From NCBI RefSeq assembly GCF_035506375.1, contig NZ_DATJPM010000023.1, positions 1 to 32,462 on the forward strand: a stretch of 32,462 nt of DNA, read 5' to 3'. Made by a program: the position numbers and the translations under genes. This document shows, piece after piece, positions 32,289-32,462 of this stretch. A model generated the notes under the pieces. It saw only the letters and a program-made list of their open reading frames with translations, was not told the DNA's origin and searched no databases. Every line of letters begins with the position of its first letter. Position 1 is the stretch's first letter. The DNA is from Methanocella sp. (GTDB lineage Archaea > Halobacteriota > Methanocellia > Methanocellales > Methanocellaceae).

Positions 32289-32462
32289 TTATCTATTCTT
32301 TTTTATGTAAATACCCAGAGCATCGAAAATACGCCAAATTATACCTAGATAAAAGGCCATAAATATTAAAATAACAATGATAATTAAAGCAAGAATTCCA
32401 AAGACTCCAAAACAGCATGTTAAACCACATAATGAATATGCCGGGTTTGCGGTTACTACTTG
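32289..32462 (-). CDS. C-terminal end of a membrane protein (5' part outside window)
   Basis: The minus strand is open from the window edge to TAA at 32289. It gives 57 residues: a short Cys-containing stretch (PAYSLCGLTCCFGV), one long hydrophobic helix (FGILALIIIVILIFMAFYLG) and a basic tail ending IYIKKNR. The composition fits the tail of a small methanogen membrane protein. The rest lies beyond the window, so its identity is unknown. The sequence is A/T-rich compared with neighbours. Confidence 0.65.
   Translation of the reverse strand, partial: QVVTANPAYSLCGLTCCFGVFGILALIIIVILIFMAFYLGIIWRIFDALGIYIKKNR

Overview
The window looks like the chromosome of a methanogenic euryarchaeon, most likely a member of the Methanocellales (Methanocella-like). 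The basis is the gene set rather than a database match. It has O-phosphoseryl-tRNA synthetase (SepRS), an F420-dependent luciferase-fold oxidoreductase, a methanogen-type aconitase-family pair, archaeal FtsZ, Rio2 kinase, a geranylgeranyl-reductase-family flavoprotein, archaeal diadenylate cyclase (DacZ), and a tRNA-Trp gene whose intron carries a box C/D guide RNA. Coding DNA is moderately GC-rich and intergenic DNA is strongly AT-rich.

Layout. 1-2129 (minus): 5' part of a class V aminotransferase, a surface protein and an iron-sulfur flavoprotein. 2249-6218 (plus): sepS and endonuclease V one base apart, then an exported beta-propeller-like protein. 6219-6809: gene-free and filled by two nested palindromic MITE-like elements. 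6810-8576 (minus): abutting small and large subunits of an isopropylmalate isomerase/homoaconitase. 8711-10830 (plus): dacZ, then a bacterial-type metK. 10918-12155 (minus): rio2 and a DUF5611-like gene. 12283-13734 (plus): tightly packed PAC2, DUF473-like and gamma-glutamylcyclotransferase-fold genes, followed by an F420-dependent oxidoreductase and a large inverted repeat. 15139-15515: tRNA-Arg(TCT) and intron-containing tRNA-Trp(CCA). 15516-17240 is AT-rich and carries a metallo-beta-lactamase-fold gene and an unknown gene. 17259-18976 (minus): ftsZ preceded by a possible 40-residue ORF, and ywbE. 19210-22803: an unknown small protein, AlaX, a LOG-family enzyme and a TPR protein. 22914-24046: small basic protein, cupin, and a second MITE copy inserted at the 3' end of a tiny membrane-protein gene. 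24064-27209: geranylgeranyl reductase, rhodanese, membrane protein, pentapeptide-repeat protein. 27210-27774 is very AT-rich with two palindromes and precedes a XerA-like recombinase. 28692-32462: cysteine-cluster protein, YgiQ radical SAM protein, two small surface/membrane proteins and the end of another membrane protein.

Most genes are housekeeping or conserved methanogen genes in short operons; no CRISPR array, rRNA, transposase or prophage is visible. The most unusual signals are non-coding. First, the 369-bp palindromic elements have arms that changed together between the two copies. One copy is nested in a smaller relative, and the other rewrites the end of a small gene. Second, the guide RNA inside the tRNA-Trp intron pairs across its own 5' splice site, and its D box lies in a perfect competing hairpin. 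Third, a near-perfect palindrome upstream of the XerA-like gene is a candidate recombination or operator site.
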